Shown here: one piece after another, positions 9,701-20,080 of the stretch
How positions within the stretch are numbered: the stretch's first letter is position 1
Layout: every line of letters begins with the position of its first letter
Assembly (NCBI RefSeq): GCF_020171525.1
Contig: NZ_JAIVAI010000003.1
Span: 1-64,000, forward strand
DNA length: 64,000 nucleotides
Reading direction: 5' to 3'
DNA from: Halobacillus yeomjeoni
Lineage (GTDB): Bacteria > Bacillota > Bacilli > Bacillales > Halobacillaceae
Made by a program: the position numbers and the translations under genes
Notes under the pieces: generated by a model
The model's input: the letters and a program-made list of their open reading frames with translations, nothing else
Told to the model about the DNA's origin: nothing
Database searches by the model: none

Positions 9701-9860
9701 AGAAAAAACCCTTCCTGACTCGAGGAAAGGGGTTGCTTCCTTTCGCTCTTATCGTCCAAGGAGCATCGATCTCCTTGCTTCAGGTTAGCACCATGTCATA
9801 TGCATGACGGTTGCCGGGCTTCAAAGGGCCTGTCCCTCCACCGACTCTGGATAAGAGAGT
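9701..9860 (-). promoter_or_regulatory. SAM-I riboswitch (S-box) of metK
   Basis: The minus strand reads CTTATCCAGAG, GGTGGAGGGACAGGCCC, GAAGCCCGGCAACC, then GGTGCTAACCTG and GATAAGAG, the ordered core of an S-box, with P1 formed by CTCTTATC and GATAAGAG. A terminator (9735-9706 hairpin, then T6) follows directly. The remaining stretch to pckA (9861-10208) is AT-rich; a TATACT near 10146 may be the pckA -10. Confidence 0.96.
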
Positions 9861-10208
9861 TTCCGTTCTAAGATATCGTATCGAAAACACCCCCTCATGT
9901 CAATTGCCGCCCATGTCTTCAATAATTTAGAAAGAACTTCGAAAAGAGTATTTGATAAAGAGATAAACCATACTAACTTAAACATATTGCTTCCATGAGA
10001 CATACCATATTAAAAGTCGATTATGTTTTAATAGTTGTGTGGAAGTGAACATTCATTAAAGACAGTCAAATTCACAGACATAAAAGGTATAAAAAATAAT
10101 GTAAGCATTTTCACGAATAGTATGGACGATATAATCCAATGTGTTATACTAATGAACATAATCATACATCAGCTTACTTAAATCTCTTTATAAAGGCGGG
10201 TAGACACT

Positions 10209-11798
10209 ATGAGTACCATCAATCAAATGTCCGACTTAAAAATATTGTTAGCCCAAGAGAATGTGCACCACCAATTATCCGTTCCCCAGCTCGTTGAAAG
10301 AATCTTGGATCGAAATGAAGGTACTTTGACGGATAAGGGTGCCGTGCAGGCTACCACTGGTACCTATACAGGAAGGTCCCCGAAAGATAAGTTCATCGTT
10401 GAGGATGATGTATCTAAAGGTAAAGTGGACTGGGGAAAAGTGAATGCCCCTATTGAAGAAGAAGTATTTGTGAACCTCTACCACAAAGTACTCGATTATT
10501 TAAAACAGCGCGATGAGCTGTATACATTCAAAGGTTTTGCTGGAGCAGATGAGAAGTACCGTCTGCCTCTTCAAGTCATCAATGAATTCGCCTGGCACAA
10601 CCTATTTGCACGCCAGATGTTCATCCGTCCGACTGAAAAAGAATACAAAGATCACGAACCAGAATTCACGGTCGTATCTGCCCCGACCTTCAAAGCAGAC
10701 CCTGAAACGGATGGAACGAACTCTGAAGCCTTCATCATGATTTCCTTTAAACATCGGATCGTTCTCATTGGAGGAACGGAATATGCAGGAGAGATTAAAA
10801 AATCCATCTTCTCTGTCATGAATTACCTTCTTCCTCAAAAAGATGTTCTGCCTATGCACTGTTCTGCGAATGTAGGGAAAGAAGGAGATGTGGCTTTGTT
10901 CTTCGGGTTGTCCGGAACAGGAAAGACTACATTATCCGCAGACCCGCTCAGACGTTTAATCGGTGATGATGAACACGCATGGTCCAACCACGGTGTATTC
11001 AATATCGAGGGTGGATGCTATGCCAAGTGTATCAACTTGTCCAAGGAAAAAGAACCTCAGATCTTTGATGCGATTCATTTTGGTTCTGTTTTAGAAAATG
11101 TCGTACTCGATGATTTGTCGCACCAACCTGACTATGATGATACAAGTTTGACTGAAAACACAAGAGCAGCTTATCCAATCCAACACATCGATAATATCGT
11201 ACAGCCGAGCAGAGCTGGTCACCCTAACGCGATCATCTTTTTGACCGCAGATGCAACAGGGGTTTTACCACCCATCAGTAAATTGACAAAAGAACAAGCC
11301 ATGTACCACTTCTTAAGTGGCTATACAAGCAAACTGGCCGGTACAGAAAGAGGGATCACCGAACCACAAGCTACTTTTTCCGCTTGTTTCGGATCACCAT
11401 TCTTACCACTAGCTCCTTCTACTTACGCAGAGATGCTGGGTGAAAAGATCGATCAGTTCAATACGGACGTTTACCTTGTCAATACAGGTTGGACAGGTGG
11501 AGCCTACGGGCAGGGCAGCCGGATGAAATTATCCTATACCCGTTCCATGATTCAAGCTGCCTTGGAAGGTGAATTGAATTCCGTAGAAACTTATACCGAT
11601 CCTTTCTTCGGCCTCAACATTCCTATGCATGTTCCCGGGGTGCCAGATGAAGTTCTGATTCCTAGAAAAACATGGGAAAATCCTGAAGAATATGATCAGG
11701 AAGCTAAACAACTAGCAGATAAGTTTCATGAGAATTTTAAGAAATTCTCTTATGCAAGCGATGAAGTTAAGCAGGCTGGACCTGTTTATCACAAGTAA
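10209..11798 (+). CDS. pckA: Phosphoenolpyruvate carboxykinase (ATP)
   Basis: A 529-residue ATP-dependent PEPCK that converts oxaloacetate to PEP for gluconeogenesis. The kinase-1a P-loop [13 protein letters not shown] (~236-248), the metal and substrate segment LIGDDEHAW (~254-262) and the early [13 protein letters not shown] (~53-65) are all present. Length is standard. The gene is divergent from metK as in B. subtilis and ends at a strong terminator. Confidence 0.98.
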   Translation: MSTINQMSDLKILLAQENVHHQLSVPQLVERILDRNEGTLTDKGAVQATTGTYTGRSPKDKFIVEDDVSKGKVDWGKVNAPIEEEVFVNLYHKVLDYLKQRDELYTFKGFAGADEKYRLPLQVINEFAWHNLFARQMFIRPTEKEYKDHEPEFTVVSAPTFKADPETDGTNSEAFIMISFKHRIVLIGGTEYAGEIKKSIFSVMNYLLPQKDVLPMHCSANVGKEGDVALFFGLSGTGKTTLSADPLRRLIGDDEHAWSNHGVFNIEGGCYAKCINLSKEKEPQIFDAIHFGSVLENVVLDDLSHQPDYDDTSLTENTRAAYPIQHIDNIVQPSRAGHPNAIIFLTADATGVLPPISKLTKEQAMYHFLSGYTSKLAGTERGITEPQATFSACFGSPFLPLAPSTYAEMLGEKIDQFNTDVYLVNTGWTGGAYGQGSRMKLSYTRSMIQAALEGELNSVETYTDPFFGLNIPMHVPGVPDEVLIPRKTWENPEEYDQEAKQLADKFHENFKKFSYASDEVKQAGPVYHK

Positions 11799-11834
11799 CA
11801 CTGAAAATTGTTTCCTCATCTCCTCATATAAAAT

Positions 11835-11875
11835 GAGAGCGTCGGACTTATCGGTCCGACGCTCTCTCTTTTTTA
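11835..11875 (+). terminator. pckA terminator
   Basis: A perfect 12-bp GC-rich stem, GAGAGCGTCGGA paired with TCCGACGCTCTC, with TCTTTTTT after it. Confidence 0.92.
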
Positions 11876-11984
11876 ACTGGTATCAGCTTTTGATTGTACC
11901 CTTTGCTTTTGCGATCCCGGCCATGAATGCACGAGTCAGCAGTGTGTGAGTAGCAATAACACTTCTCACCCAGGAAGAGTTACT

Positions 11985-12452
11985 TTAGTTATGTTGTTCA
12001 ATTCTCTCCATACATAAGGGAAGGACTTCATCTTTCATCATGAAACTGAAACGGTTGTTGTTTGCCAGGCCTTTCGGAAGGTGGCTGAATAAGACAGGAC
12101 CATCGGTTTCAAAATAATGGTCTTGTTCCACCAATTCAGCTATCTCAGCGAAATAAACGTTTTTAATGACGGTACCACCTTTTCCTTCTACGTGGTATTG
12201 CCCTATATAGCGCAGCTCCTCTACGTCAGCACCTGTTTCTTCTTTCACTTCCCTGATTGCAGCCTCTTCCGCTGTCTCTCCGCTCTCGACCTTTCCTCCT
12301 GGAAATTCCAAACCACGATCTTTATGTTTCGTCAGCAGCCATTGGCCTTTATAACGGCAAATGATCCATACATGTTTGGGATCTTTGGAGAAAGGGTGAT
12401 CATCAAAAGATAATTGAACTGGATTTTGGTAGAAATCGTAAAAAGTTTTCAT
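11985..12452 (-). CDS. ytkD: NUDIX nucleotide pyrophosphohydrolase (YtkD)
   Basis: A 155-residue NUDIX enzyme. The Nudix box is intact from FPGGKVESGETAEEAA into REVKEETGAD (~49-74). YtkD proteins hydrolyse nucleoside triphosphates including 8-oxo-dGTP, giving an antimutator role; the exact substrate here is inferred. It lies next to pckA as in Bacillus. The Shine-Dalgarno is weak (AAAGGCAG). The ~240 bp to the next gene hold no further ORF. Confidence 0.92.
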   Translation of the reverse strand: MKTFYDFYQNPVQLSFDDHPFSKDPKHVWIICRYKGQWLLTKHKDRGLEFPGGKVESGETAEEAAIREVKEETGADVEELRYIGQYHVEGKGGTVIKNVYFAEIAELVEQDHYFETDGPVLFSHLPKGLANNNRFSFMMKDEVLPLCMERIEQHN

Positions 12453-12696
12453 GTTTGATCAGCTGCCTTTAATTCTGGATATGTTCATTTTAACTTCCTG
12501 TTCGATACTAACTTCACCTGTATAAATCGTACCACAAGCAGAAGTAAATACAAACCGCGCGTTGGTTAGTTTCTATTTTTTATTATTCCTTTCTTACACT
12601 TTACGTAAACGGAAGAGGAAATGACGTTAGAGTGAAACCATTTTATTTCCATATCGTATATTCAAATAGAAGAAAAATTATTAGGAGGGTCATTCT

Positions 12697-13536
12697 ATGA
12701 AGAAGCTGATCATCTCTACCCTGAGCATCATGACTATACTTATATTCACTACAGCATGTTCCAGTTCAGAAGGGGCGAAGATCGAGGACATTTATCAAAA
12801 GTCTTCAGAAGCAAGCAAAAAATTGGATAACTTTTTGTTGAAAATGGAGTCTACCCATACGCTTGAAATGGACGATAGTCAATCAAGCCAAGCGGATTCA
12901 CCTGCTCTTCCTTTAGGAGAACCGATCACGTCCAAAATTGAATCAAAAGTCCAAACGGAGCCAATGGCTTACCATCAAAAAGTAGAAACAATGGGACAGG
13001 TGATGAAACAATACTACACACCCGATGGTTTATATATGACTCTTCCTACGAAGAATGGATGGTATAAAGCTCCTAAGGAAGTGGCTGAACAACTGAATGC
13101 CATAGATGCAGAGAAACAAACGCCTGTGTCTCAGCTGGATAGCTTGAAAGAGTTTATCGATGAATTCGACTTGGAGGAAAAAGATAATTATTACATCCTT
13201 TCTTTACGTTCAGAAGGGGAGAAGGTTAAAAACCTTGTTGATCAGGCAATGAAAGAATCCCTCACAGGAGGTCAAATTCCCGAAAACCTTATGGATGGTG
13301 TCGATTTCAAAAAATTGAGTTACTCTTTCTCTATAGATAAAGAAACGTACTATCCTCACAAAATGAAAGTAGATATGACGTTCACTATTGACCAGAACGG
13401 GGAAAAGGTAACGATGAACCAGACGATTGACGGAAATTACAGTCAGTTCAATGAAATAGGGGAAATTTCAATCCCTGAAGACGTGAAACAAAAGGCAAAA
13501 GAGATTGAAAATATCGAGAGTTTATTTCAGCAATAA
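12697..13536 (+). CDS. Secreted lipoprotein, DUF6612-like
   Basis: A 279-residue lipoprotein with a K-K signal peptide and lipobox TTAC at ~18-21, followed by a Ser-rich linker. The mature part has alternating beta strands with phrases such as MKQYYTPDGLYMTLPTKNGW and KMKVDMTFTIDQNGEKVTM, resembling the DUF6612 and LolA/LppX-like lipid-binding folds of Firmicutes lipoproteins. Function unknown. AGGAGG is 8 nt before the ATG. Monocistronic, convergent with the next gene over a shared terminator. Confidence 0.85.
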   Translation: MKKLIISTLSIMTILIFTTACSSSEGAKIEDIYQKSSEASKKLDNFLLKMESTHTLEMDDSQSSQADSPALPLGEPITSKIESKVQTEPMAYHQKVETMGQVMKQYYTPDGLYMTLPTKNGWYKAPKEVAEQLNAIDAEKQTPVSQLDSLKEFIDEFDLEEKDNYYILSLRSEGEKVKNLVDQAMKESLTGGQIPENLMDGVDFKKLSYSFSIDKETYYPHKMKVDMTFTIDQNGEKVTMNQTIDGNYSQFNEIGEISIPEDVKQKAKEIENIESLFQQ

Positions 13537-13613
13537 CTGACAACTCAAACAACGGACACCTGCAATTCAAGAGGAAGCATAGATCAAAGCATGCAGCTTC
13601 AGTACAAGTAGAA

Positions 13614-13647
13614 AAGACGGCGGTTCATATAATGAACCGCCGTCTTT
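13614..13647. terminator. Bidirectional terminator
   Basis: A 15-bp perfect GC-rich stem around CATATAATG with T6 on the plus strand and an A4 run on the other side, between convergent genes. Confidence 0.88.
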
Positions 13648-13648
13648 T

Positions 13649-13960
13649 TTATTCGTCTAAAATACCCATTTGTTGAATATGCTTTTTTGTCTGTTCATCA
13701 CCGAGCTCATATATTTTCCGAAACGCCGTCACCATACCGAGATCATAATCGTCATTACTTTGGTCTTGGTGGTAGGGCTGGGCTGGAATGTGAGCTCTAA
13801 AAAATGAACGGATATCTGCATTATACATCTGATCGAAAATTTCCCTGAGCTCGATGATTTCATCTTCTGTCGCACTTACAATGAAATCATCGTTATTGGC
13901 ATCATGGTTTAACGAAATCTCTCTCGTTCCTATATTGATGAAGTAGTTATTCTTTTCCAT
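13649..13960 (-). CDS. Conserved hypothetical protein
   Basis: A 103-residue acidic protein with a strong AAGGAGGT site before its ATG. It begins with a short beta-rich part (NYFINIGTREISL) and then a helical region containing EDEIIELREIFDQMYNAD. No catalytic motif, signal or membrane segment is visible. It lies downstream of menC by about 40 nt on the same strand with no terminator between, so it may be the last gene of the men transcript. I do not recognise a family. Confidence 0.75.
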   Translation of the reverse strand: MEKNNYFINIGTREISLNHDANNDDFIVSATEDEIIELREIFDQMYNADIRSFFRAHIPAQPYHQDQSNDDYDLGMVTAFRKIYELGDEQTKKHIQQMGILDE

Positions 13961-14003
13961 ACACCGACCTCCTTGCCCTTATTGTGAGCAAGACGAGGCC
14001 AAG

Positions 14004-15125
14004 TTATGAAAATCTTTCTTGAATTCGTTTCGATACTTTTTCAATAGTAACATCCTCCAGATAGCTTGTATCCACTTCCACACCGATTCCCGGACCTTCC
14101 GGGACCTCGATTTGACCTTTCACAACTTCAATCCCCGGTTTGATGATGTCTCTTTCAAAGTACCGCGTTGAACCGGACAAGTCCCCTGGGATCGTAAAGT
14201 TTTCCAATGACGCTAATGCTAAATTGTGCGCTTTTGATATTCCTGATTCGACCATTCCACCGCACCACACCTCCACTCCATGGGAGGTACAATAATCGTG
14301 AATCTGTTTGGCAGCAGAAAGACCGCCTACACGACTGATTTTTATATTGATGATTTTACAACTGTTGAACTGAATGGCCTGTACGGCGTCATGGTAGCTC
14401 ATGATAGACTCATCCAGACAAACCGGGGTCTTTGACTGTTTCTGCAATAGGCTGTGTAAATAAAAATCACCTGATGAGAAGGGCTGCTCAATCATCATCA
14501 GCCCATATCGATCTAAGCTTAATAAATGAGGGATGTCGACTGATGTATATTGACCATTTGCGTCAATCATAATTGGGAGGTCAGGTGCTGTCTTTTGGAC
14601 TTCTTCAATTACCTGATTTTCTTTTCCTCTCTCCACTTTCAGCTTGAATCGCTGGTATCCTGATTTTTGAAGCGACTTGATATCTTCTTCCAAGTGGTCC
14701 GATAAGCTCAGGACCGCTCCCGCTTTCACATAACCGCGTGTACCGCCAAGGACTTCACGCAGGCTTATATTCTGCTGCTTGCTGTATAAGTCCCATAAGG
14801 CTCCTTCAAGTCCCGCCTTCGCCATAGGGTTCCCCTGCACCCAGCGGACGTTTTTTTCAAAATCACTCGGATGATGGATGCTCATCTCTTTCATCTGTGG
14901 AATCAGGACATCCACTAACATATGCCAGGCTGTAGAGATCGTTTCGGATGTATAAAAAGGAGCTGAGAAAGCCGTCACTTCTCCATAACCTTTTAAGCCA
15001 TCGTCATCTTCCGCTTCCACGATGATCAATTCCCGGACGGTCACAGATCCCTGATGAGTCTGAAAAGGAGCCCGCAGTGGCAGGATTATTTTTCTTAAAT
15101 GGACATGGCTAATTCTCATACTCAT
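14004..15125 (-). CDS. menC: o-Succinylbenzoate synthase
   Basis: A 373-residue enolase-superfamily enzyme that dehydrates SHCHC to o-succinylbenzoate. The catalytic lysine motif is FKLKVERG (~160-167), the metal ligands fit IDANGQY (~187), MIEQPF (~213) and CLDESI (~237), and the second acid/base lysine lies in INIKISRVGG (~260-269), followed by WCGGMVESG. It overlaps the end of menE by 17 nt; an ATG two codons in (15119) is an alternative start. Translational coupling to menE is likely. Confidence 0.96.
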   Translation of the reverse strand: MSMRISHVHLRKIILPLRAPFQTHQGSVTVRELIIVEAEDDDGLKGYGEVTAFSAPFYTSETISTAWHMLVDVLIPQMKEMSIHHPSDFEKNVRWVQGNPMAKAGLEGALWDLYSKQQNISLREVLGGTRGYVKAGAVLSLSDHLEEDIKSLQKSGYQRFKLKVERGKENQVIEEVQKTAPDLPIMIDANGQYTSVDIPHLLSLDRYGLMMIEQPFSSGDFYLHSLLQKQSKTPVCLDESIMSYHDAVQAIQFNSCKIINIKISRVGGLSAAKQIHDYCTSHGVEVWCGGMVESGISKAHNLALASLENFTIPGDLSGSTRYFERDIIKPGIEVVKGQIEVPEGPGIGVEVDTSYLEDVTIEKVSKRIQERFS

Positions 15126-16584
15126 CCCTCTCCTTTTGAAGAGCGGAAAACAGTTTTCTTCTCAAAATTTTATTTGAAGCATTCCTTGGGATCTCCCTTA
15201 CAAAATAGAGCCGTTTCGGCACCTTATATTTCGCAAGCCTTTCCCGGCAAAACTCCTGCAGGGATGCCAAATCAAGTTTTTCCCCTTCTTTGACAACAAC
15301 AAAAGCAACAGGAATTTCTCCCCATTCAGGATCCTCTTCTCCGGTAACTCCTATCTCTGCAATTTCCTTCATCTCAGATAATATTTTTTCAATTTCTGCA
15401 GGATAGACGTTTTCACCACCTGAGATGATCATATCATTGGCGCGGTCCACTACATATAAAAAGCCTTCTTCATCTTCATAGCCTAAGTCACCAGTTCTAA
15501 AGTATTCCTCTGTTAGCGGAGGACGATTAAAGTAACCACCTGTGACCATCGGACCTTTGACCATGATTTCACCGACTTCACCTTTTCCTGAAGCATCAAC
15601 CTTTAATTCTGCAGACGTCAGCGCCTTGCCTGCTGATCCAATTTTTCTGGAAGCATCTCTAGGGCTTAGTGTTGAAATTTGGGATGAGGTTTCTGTCATG
15701 CCATAGGTCTGGTAAACAGGGATGTTTCGGTCCGTCGCTTGACGAAGCAACTGCTCAGGAACAGGGCCTCCACCTAGCAGCATACAGCGAAAATGAGAAG
15801 GATAGTCGTCACTCCCTAATTGATCGATCATCTTTTGCAGCATGATGGAGACCGCAGATATGTGGGTCACTTCTGACTGAAAAACTTGTCGGTTGACGAC
15901 TTCTGCATCGAACTTATTAACTAAATGGACCGGCATCCCATAGATGACGCTTTTCATTAATATTGAAAAGCCACCCACATGGAACATAGGCAGACAAAGC
16001 AGCCATTTATCTTCTGTATGAATACCTAGATTCAGACCAGAAGCGACAGCACTGTGCCAATGGTTTCCATAGGTGTGCATGACTGCTTTCGGGCTGCCTG
16101 TCGTCCCTGAGGTATACATCATCGTATAGACATCATCTAAAGAGATCACTTCTTTCAAATCCTGACGGTCGAAAGATTCATGATAAGACTCGAGACAATG
16201 TATCTCAATATTACGATCCGCTCCCTTTGCAGCTTCTACTGCTTTCTCACAAAGAGTAGAACCTGCAAACAGGCGAGAAACTTGAGCATCATTCAATTGA
16301 AAAGTAATCTCTTCCGGAGAAAGTCTTGTATTCAATAAAACAGCTACAGCTCCAACATAACTGATGGCATGAAGAAATGCAGGCAAATCCACATCATTTT
16401 CAGCTAAAAAAGCGATATGATCACCAGACCGAATCCCATCATTAAGCATGGAGGATGCTATAGATCTGCTCTTGTTGCGGAGATCCTTGAAAGTAACAGA
16501 AACTCCCTCCGGATCTTCCAAGGCTATCTGGCCGCCTTTCAACTCATACTGCTTTTCTAACCAATGAGGAATAGTTGTACTCAT
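15109..16584 (-). CDS. menE: o-Succinylbenzoate--CoA ligase
   Basis: A 491-residue ANL-superfamily adenylate-forming enzyme activating o-succinylbenzoate to its CoA thioester. Motifs: MYTSGTTGSPKAVMHTYGNH (P-loop), YQTYGMTETSSQ, and TGDLGYEDEEGFLYVVDRAND, with the catalytic lysine in RNASNKILRRKL near the C-terminus. The start at 16584 sits 6 nt after GGAGG; longer in-frame extensions run into the upstream terminator and are unlikely. An intrinsic terminator separates it from menB. Confidence 0.96.
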   Translation of the reverse strand: MSTTIPHWLEKQYELKGGQIALEDPEGVSVTFKDLRNKSRSIASSMLNDGIRSGDHIAFLAENDVDLPAFLHAISYVGAVAVLLNTRLSPEEITFQLNDAQVSRLFAGSTLCEKAVEAAKGADRNIEIHCLESYHESFDRQDLKEVISLDDVYTMMYTSGTTGSPKAVMHTYGNHWHSAVASGLNLGIHTEDKWLLCLPMFHVGGFSILMKSVIYGMPVHLVNKFDAEVVNRQVFQSEVTHISAVSIMLQKMIDQLGSDDYPSHFRCMLLGGGPVPEQLLRQATDRNIPVYQTYGMTETSSQISTLSPRDASRKIGSAGKALTSAELKVDASGKGEVGEIMVKGPMVTGGYFNRPPLTEEYFRTGDLGYEDEEGFLYVVDRANDMIISGGENVYPAEIEKILSEMKEIAEIGVTGEEDPEWGEIPVAFVVVKEGEKLDLASLQEFCRERLAKYKVPKRLYFVREIPRNASNKILRRKLFSALQKERDEYEN

Positions 16585-16612
16585 CATCTTCCTCCTTATC
16601 CTTCTGACATGT

Positions 16613-16650
16613 AAAAAAAGGGGACATTCCCTATTTAGGAATGCCCCTTT
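16613..16650 (-). terminator. Intrinsic terminator between menB and menE
   Basis: On the minus strand GGGGCATTCC, a short A/T loop and GGGAATGTCCCC form the hairpin, followed by seven T residues. It stands 13 nt after the menB stop and about 30 nt before the menE start, within an otherwise continuous men cluster, so it probably acts as a leaky attenuator. Confidence 0.88.
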
Positions 16651-16662
16651 CATGAAGACGTA

Positions 16663-17481
16663 TTAAGGGAAACGAGGGAACTGATCGAAATCAGGCTTCC
16701 TTTTCTCCTTGAATGCGTCACGGCCTTCTTTTGCTTCATCTGTTGTGTAATAAAGCAATGTCGCGTCTCCACCCATTTGTTGAAGACCAGCTAAACCGTC
16801 CGTATCTGCGTTGAAAGAAGCTTTCAAGAAACGAATAGCTGTCGGAGATTTTTCAAGCATCTCTCTACACCACTGTACAGTTTCCGCTTCCAGCTCCTCT
16901 AGAGGAACGACAGTGTTGACAAGTCCCATTTCTTTCGCTTCTTCAGCACTGTATTGACGGCACAAGAACCAAATTTCGCGGGCTTTTTTGTGACCGACGA
17001 TACGTGCAAGCAAGCCTGCACCATATCCAGCGTCAAAGCTTCCCACTTTTGGTCCTGTTTGACCGAAGATCGCGTTATCCGCAGCAATTGTAAGGTCACA
17101 AACTACATGTAAAACGTGCCCTCCACCAATTGCATAACCAGAAACCATAGCAACGACAGGCTTTGGAATTACGCGGATCAAACGTTGTAGATCCAACACA
17201 TTCAAGCGTGGAATGTGATCATCACCTACGTACCCTCCGTGACCACGCACCTTCTGGTCACCACCTGCGCAGAATGCATCATCACCGACGCCTGCAAGTA
17301 CGATGACACCGATTTTAGAATCATCACGCGCATAGGCGAAGGCATCAATCAATTCGTGTACGGTTTGAGGGCGGAATGCATTCCTTACCTCAGGACGATT
17401 GATGGAAATTTTCGCAATTCCTTCTAATGTTTCATACGTAATGTCTTCATATTCGCGTTCGCGAACCCATTCAAAAGACAT
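16663..17481 (-). CDS. menB: 1,4-Dihydroxy-2-naphthoyl-CoA synthase
   Basis: A 272-residue crotonase-fold enzyme closing the naphthoquinone ring from OSB-CoA. Characteristic segments are [15 protein letters not shown] (~27-41), [13 protein letters not shown] (~75-87), the oxyanion [15 protein letters not shown] (~111-125) and [20 protein letters not shown] (~145-164, with the catalytic Asp/Ser region). The ATG at 17481 lies 8 nt after GGAGG and gives the usual family N-terminus. It follows menH by about 65 nt. Confidence 0.97.
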   Translation of the reverse strand: MSFEWVREREYEDITYETLEGIAKISINRPEVRNAFRPQTVHELIDAFAYARDDSKIGVIVLAGVGDDAFCAGGDQKVRGHGGYVGDDHIPRLNVLDLQRLIRVIPKPVVAMVSGYAIGGGHVLHVVCDLTIAADNAIFGQTGPKVGSFDAGYGAGLLARIVGHKKAREIWFLCRQYSAEEAKEMGLVNTVVPLEELEAETVQWCREMLEKSPTAIRFLKASFNADTDGLAGLQQMGGDATLLYYTTDEAKEGRDAFKEKRKPDFDQFPRFP

Positions 17482-17546
17482 AGCAACTTCCTCCTTCAAA
17501 CGAAATAAATCTAAGTATTATCATGAATACCGCTTTCATGCATCCT

Positions 17547-18344
17547 CTATTGTATCATGAAGTCTTCTACAATTTTAGCAAAAATTCTTGTTTGCTCTAA
17601 ATGAACAGTATGACCTGCTTGATCGACGACTTCCCAGCAGGAGTTCGGCAGAATTTCTTCCATCCTTGAATTGATTTGATGGAATTTCGTATCCTGTTTA
17701 CCCGTAATCAATAGAACTGGACAGCGGAGTTCAGCTAAACGCTCCCACCACGAGGGCTGCTTCCCTGTCCCCATTCCTAAAAGGGATTCAGCCAATCCGG
17801 TGGCCTTATGACTCATTCTCTCCTCACGCAGAGCAGCTTTCTTTTGTACCGGAAGGGTCTGATGGGAGTCGAACAAGGGAATCGTTTCCCAAAAATCTAC
17901 GAAAGCCTCTAAACCTTCATTCTCTAATTTTTCAGCCAGACCCGCATCTTTAGCTTGACGGGAAAGTTGATCCTCTGAAGATTCCAACCCTGGTGAAGCA
18001 CTTTCCAACACGACTTTTTCAACCATGGCCGGGTAGAGAACGGCAAAAGAAAGAGCGGTTCTCCCACCTAAGGAGTACCCTAATAAATTTACAGGCCCGG
18101 TGCCTAAATGGATGAACAGCTGATAGAGGTCCCTGCAGAATTGCTCCATTGAGAGGACCCCGACAGGTCCTGTTCGTGCATGGCCCGGCAGATCGATCCG
18201 GATGATCCGGTACGAACCGGAGAATTGATCCACCACTTCATCGAAAGTATTTGTACTCCCCGTAAAGCCATGCAAAAGAACTAAAACACTGCCTTCTCCC
18301 TCATCCTCTATCCAGTATTTGCGACCGCTCACCGATACATACAT
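17547..18344 (-). CDS. menH: SHCHC synthase (MenH)
   Basis: A 265-residue alpha/beta hydrolase-fold lyase that releases pyruvate from SEPHCHC. The HGFTGS oxyanion motif (~25-30), nucleophile GYSLGG (~90-95), GKQDTKFHQI acid loop and DQAGHTVHLEQ histidine are present. The start ATG overlaps the menD stop (TGATG), with GAGGTG upstream, so translation is coupled. B. subtilis calls this gene ytxM. Confidence 0.96.
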   Translation of the reverse strand: MYVSVSGRKYWIEDEGEGSVLVLLHGFTGSTNTFDEVVDQFSGSYRIIRIDLPGHARTGPVGVLSMEQFCRDLYQLFIHLGTGPVNLLGYSLGGRTALSFAVLYPAMVEKVVLESASPGLESSEDQLSRQAKDAGLAEKLENEGLEAFVDFWETIPLFDSHQTLPVQKKAALREERMSHKATGLAESLLGMGTGKQPSWWERLAELRCPVLLITGKQDTKFHQINSRMEEILPNSCWEVVDQAGHTVHLEQTRIFAKIVEDFMIQ

Positions 18345-20080
18345 CAATCTACACCTCGGTTACTAATCGCTTCTTCTACACTTTTCCACTTCTGCTTGTG
18401 AAATGCGACATGATCTTCCCGGTTCGTCACAACTTCAATGACAGAAAGTCCCTCGTCTGTATAACTCTCCATTAAAGCTTTTCGATAAGCGTCCCATGAA
18501 TCGACTTTGGTGTGGATTCCCCCATACATACCAACTGTTTGTGCGAAGTCGATATTTACAGGCGTTCCAAATAATTCTTCAAAGTGATCCGGATGATTTA
18601 CTTGTGGCAGGTAAGAAAAAATACCGCCACCATTATTATTGATGACGACAATGGTAAGAGGGATGTTCTTACTTTTAGCCATCCAAAGCCCGTTCAAGTC
18701 ATGGAAGAAAGAAACATCTCCTAATAACAAAGTCGTCCTCCGACCTGAAATGGCAGATCCGAGGGCTGTCGAAACCACGCCGTCTATTCCGTTGGCTCCC
18801 CGGTTCGCCATTACCCGGACATCTTTAGGGGTGGCCATGAAGAAACTGTCTACATCACGGATCGGCATACTGTTTCCGACAAACAAGTTCGACCTTTCAG
18901 GGAGTGCGTCCGCCAAAAAAACAACAGCATGTCCTTCATTCAAAGGCTCTTCAGGTTCCTTGAGCATTTCGTCTTTCGCTGTTTTATTCATCCCCTGCCA
19001 TAAGGAGAGCCATTCATTTCTATCATCCCCTTCAGGGAGTTGAGAAGAAAGCTGCCGGCAAAACTCGACCGGATCAGTCTCTATGAATTGAGCAGCTATT
19101 CCGGCTGGTTCTCGGTAACTTTGATGCGAATCAACGATATAATGATCGACCGTATCTTCATTTCTTTGTACCCATTTCAAATAGGCTTTCGAAATCGGCA
19201 TGGCACCGAACCTGAGAATATAATCTGGAACGGCTTGCTCCTGTATCGTTTCAGATTTTAAAAGTGCATCATAATTTTCTATGATGTTCCGTTTGTCGTG
19301 ATCGCCTGTCCGCAGTTGTGATAAAGGATCTGCCAAAACAGGCACCCCCAGCCTGGAGGCCAGTCGGGTCAATTCGTCAGCTAAGTTTTCATCCATTTGA
19401 GGACCCACGACAATCAGACCTCTCTTAAGCGGCTTGCATCGTTCGATGAATGATTCAGCTTGTTCAGCAGATAAAGAATTTATGCCTTTTGATGAACGTG
19501 GAATGACCTTCCCTTCCTCTCTCCATAATCCAGGCAGGCTAAAATCCGGAACCAAAGGTTCTCTGAAAGGTAAATTCAAGTGAACAGGAGCCGGATGAGG
19601 AGCTAACGATTCATCCACTGCTCTTGCAGCCTGACGTCTGGCATACATATGTAGACCGGGCTCTGGTAAAGCCAGGTCTTGATACCAGTTCACGTAGTTT
19701 CCGAACATCTGAATTTGATTAATCGCCTGAGGCGCACCGACACCACGCAATTCATGAGGACGATCAGCTGTCAAAACGAGCAATGGAACTCTGCTGTAGT
19801 AGGCTTCGACCACTGCTGGGTAGTAATTTGCAGCTGCCGTTCCGGATGTACAGACGAGAGCGACAGGCTTTTGCTGTTCTTTCGCCATCCCTAAAGCGAA
19901 AAAAGCTGCAGACCTTTCATCGAGATGTACCCAATGTTCGATCCCATTATGTTCTGCAAACGTCATGGCAAGGGGAGTGGATCTTGAGCCCGGGGAAATG
20001 ACCACGTGTTCCACTCCTGAATAGACCAGTTGATCTACGAAATGCGTGACGTATCTTGTCAGTGTCTCCACATGTTCCAT
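18344..20080 (-). CDS. menD: SEPHCHC synthase (MenD)
   Basis: A 578-residue thiamin-diphosphate enzyme joining isochorismate and 2-oxoglutarate. The N-terminal PYR domain has VISPGSRSTPLAMTFAEH (~25-42) and the ThDP-activating glutamate in LDERSAAFFALGMAKE; the C-terminal domain has GDVSFFHDLNGLW with the NNNGGGIFSYLP Mg/ThDP motif. Its ATG overlaps the menF stop (TAATG). Confidence 0.97.
   Translation of the reverse strand: MEHVETLTRYVTHFVDQLVYSGVEHVVISPGSRSTPLAMTFAEHNGIEHWVHLDERSAAFFALGMAKEQQKPVALVCTSGTAAANYYPAVVEAYYSRVPLLVLTADRPHELRGVGAPQAINQIQMFGNYVNWYQDLALPEPGLHMYARRQAARAVDESLAPHPAPVHLNLPFREPLVPDFSLPGLWREEGKVIPRSSKGINSLSAEQAESFIERCKPLKRGLIVVGPQMDENLADELTRLASRLGVPVLADPLSQLRTGDHDKRNIIENYDALLKSETIQEQAVPDYILRFGAMPISKAYLKWVQRNEDTVDHYIVDSHQSYREPAGIAAQFIETDPVEFCRQLSSQLPEGDDRNEWLSLWQGMNKTAKDEMLKEPEEPLNEGHAVVFLADALPERSNLFVGNSMPIRDVDSFFMATPKDVRVMANRGANGIDGVVSTALGSAISGRRTTLLLGDVSFFHDLNGLWMAKSKNIPLTIVVINNNGGGIFSYLPQVNHPDHFEELFGTPVNIDFAQTVGMYGGIHTKVDSWDAYRKALMESYTDEGLSVIEVVTNREDHVAFHKQKWKSVEEAISNRGVD

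Noticed and set aside
13561-13612. Possible tRNA gene or small RNA between convergent genes near 13.6 kb
   Set aside because: No cloverleaf or conserved T-loop could be formed; only the terminator hairpin is evident. I found no tRNA genes anywhere in the window.
15109-15125. menE/menC overlap considered as a frameshift
   Set aside because: Both genes have intact, full-length family sequences and their own start and stop; a short overlap with a Shine-Dalgarno is normal for coupled genes.
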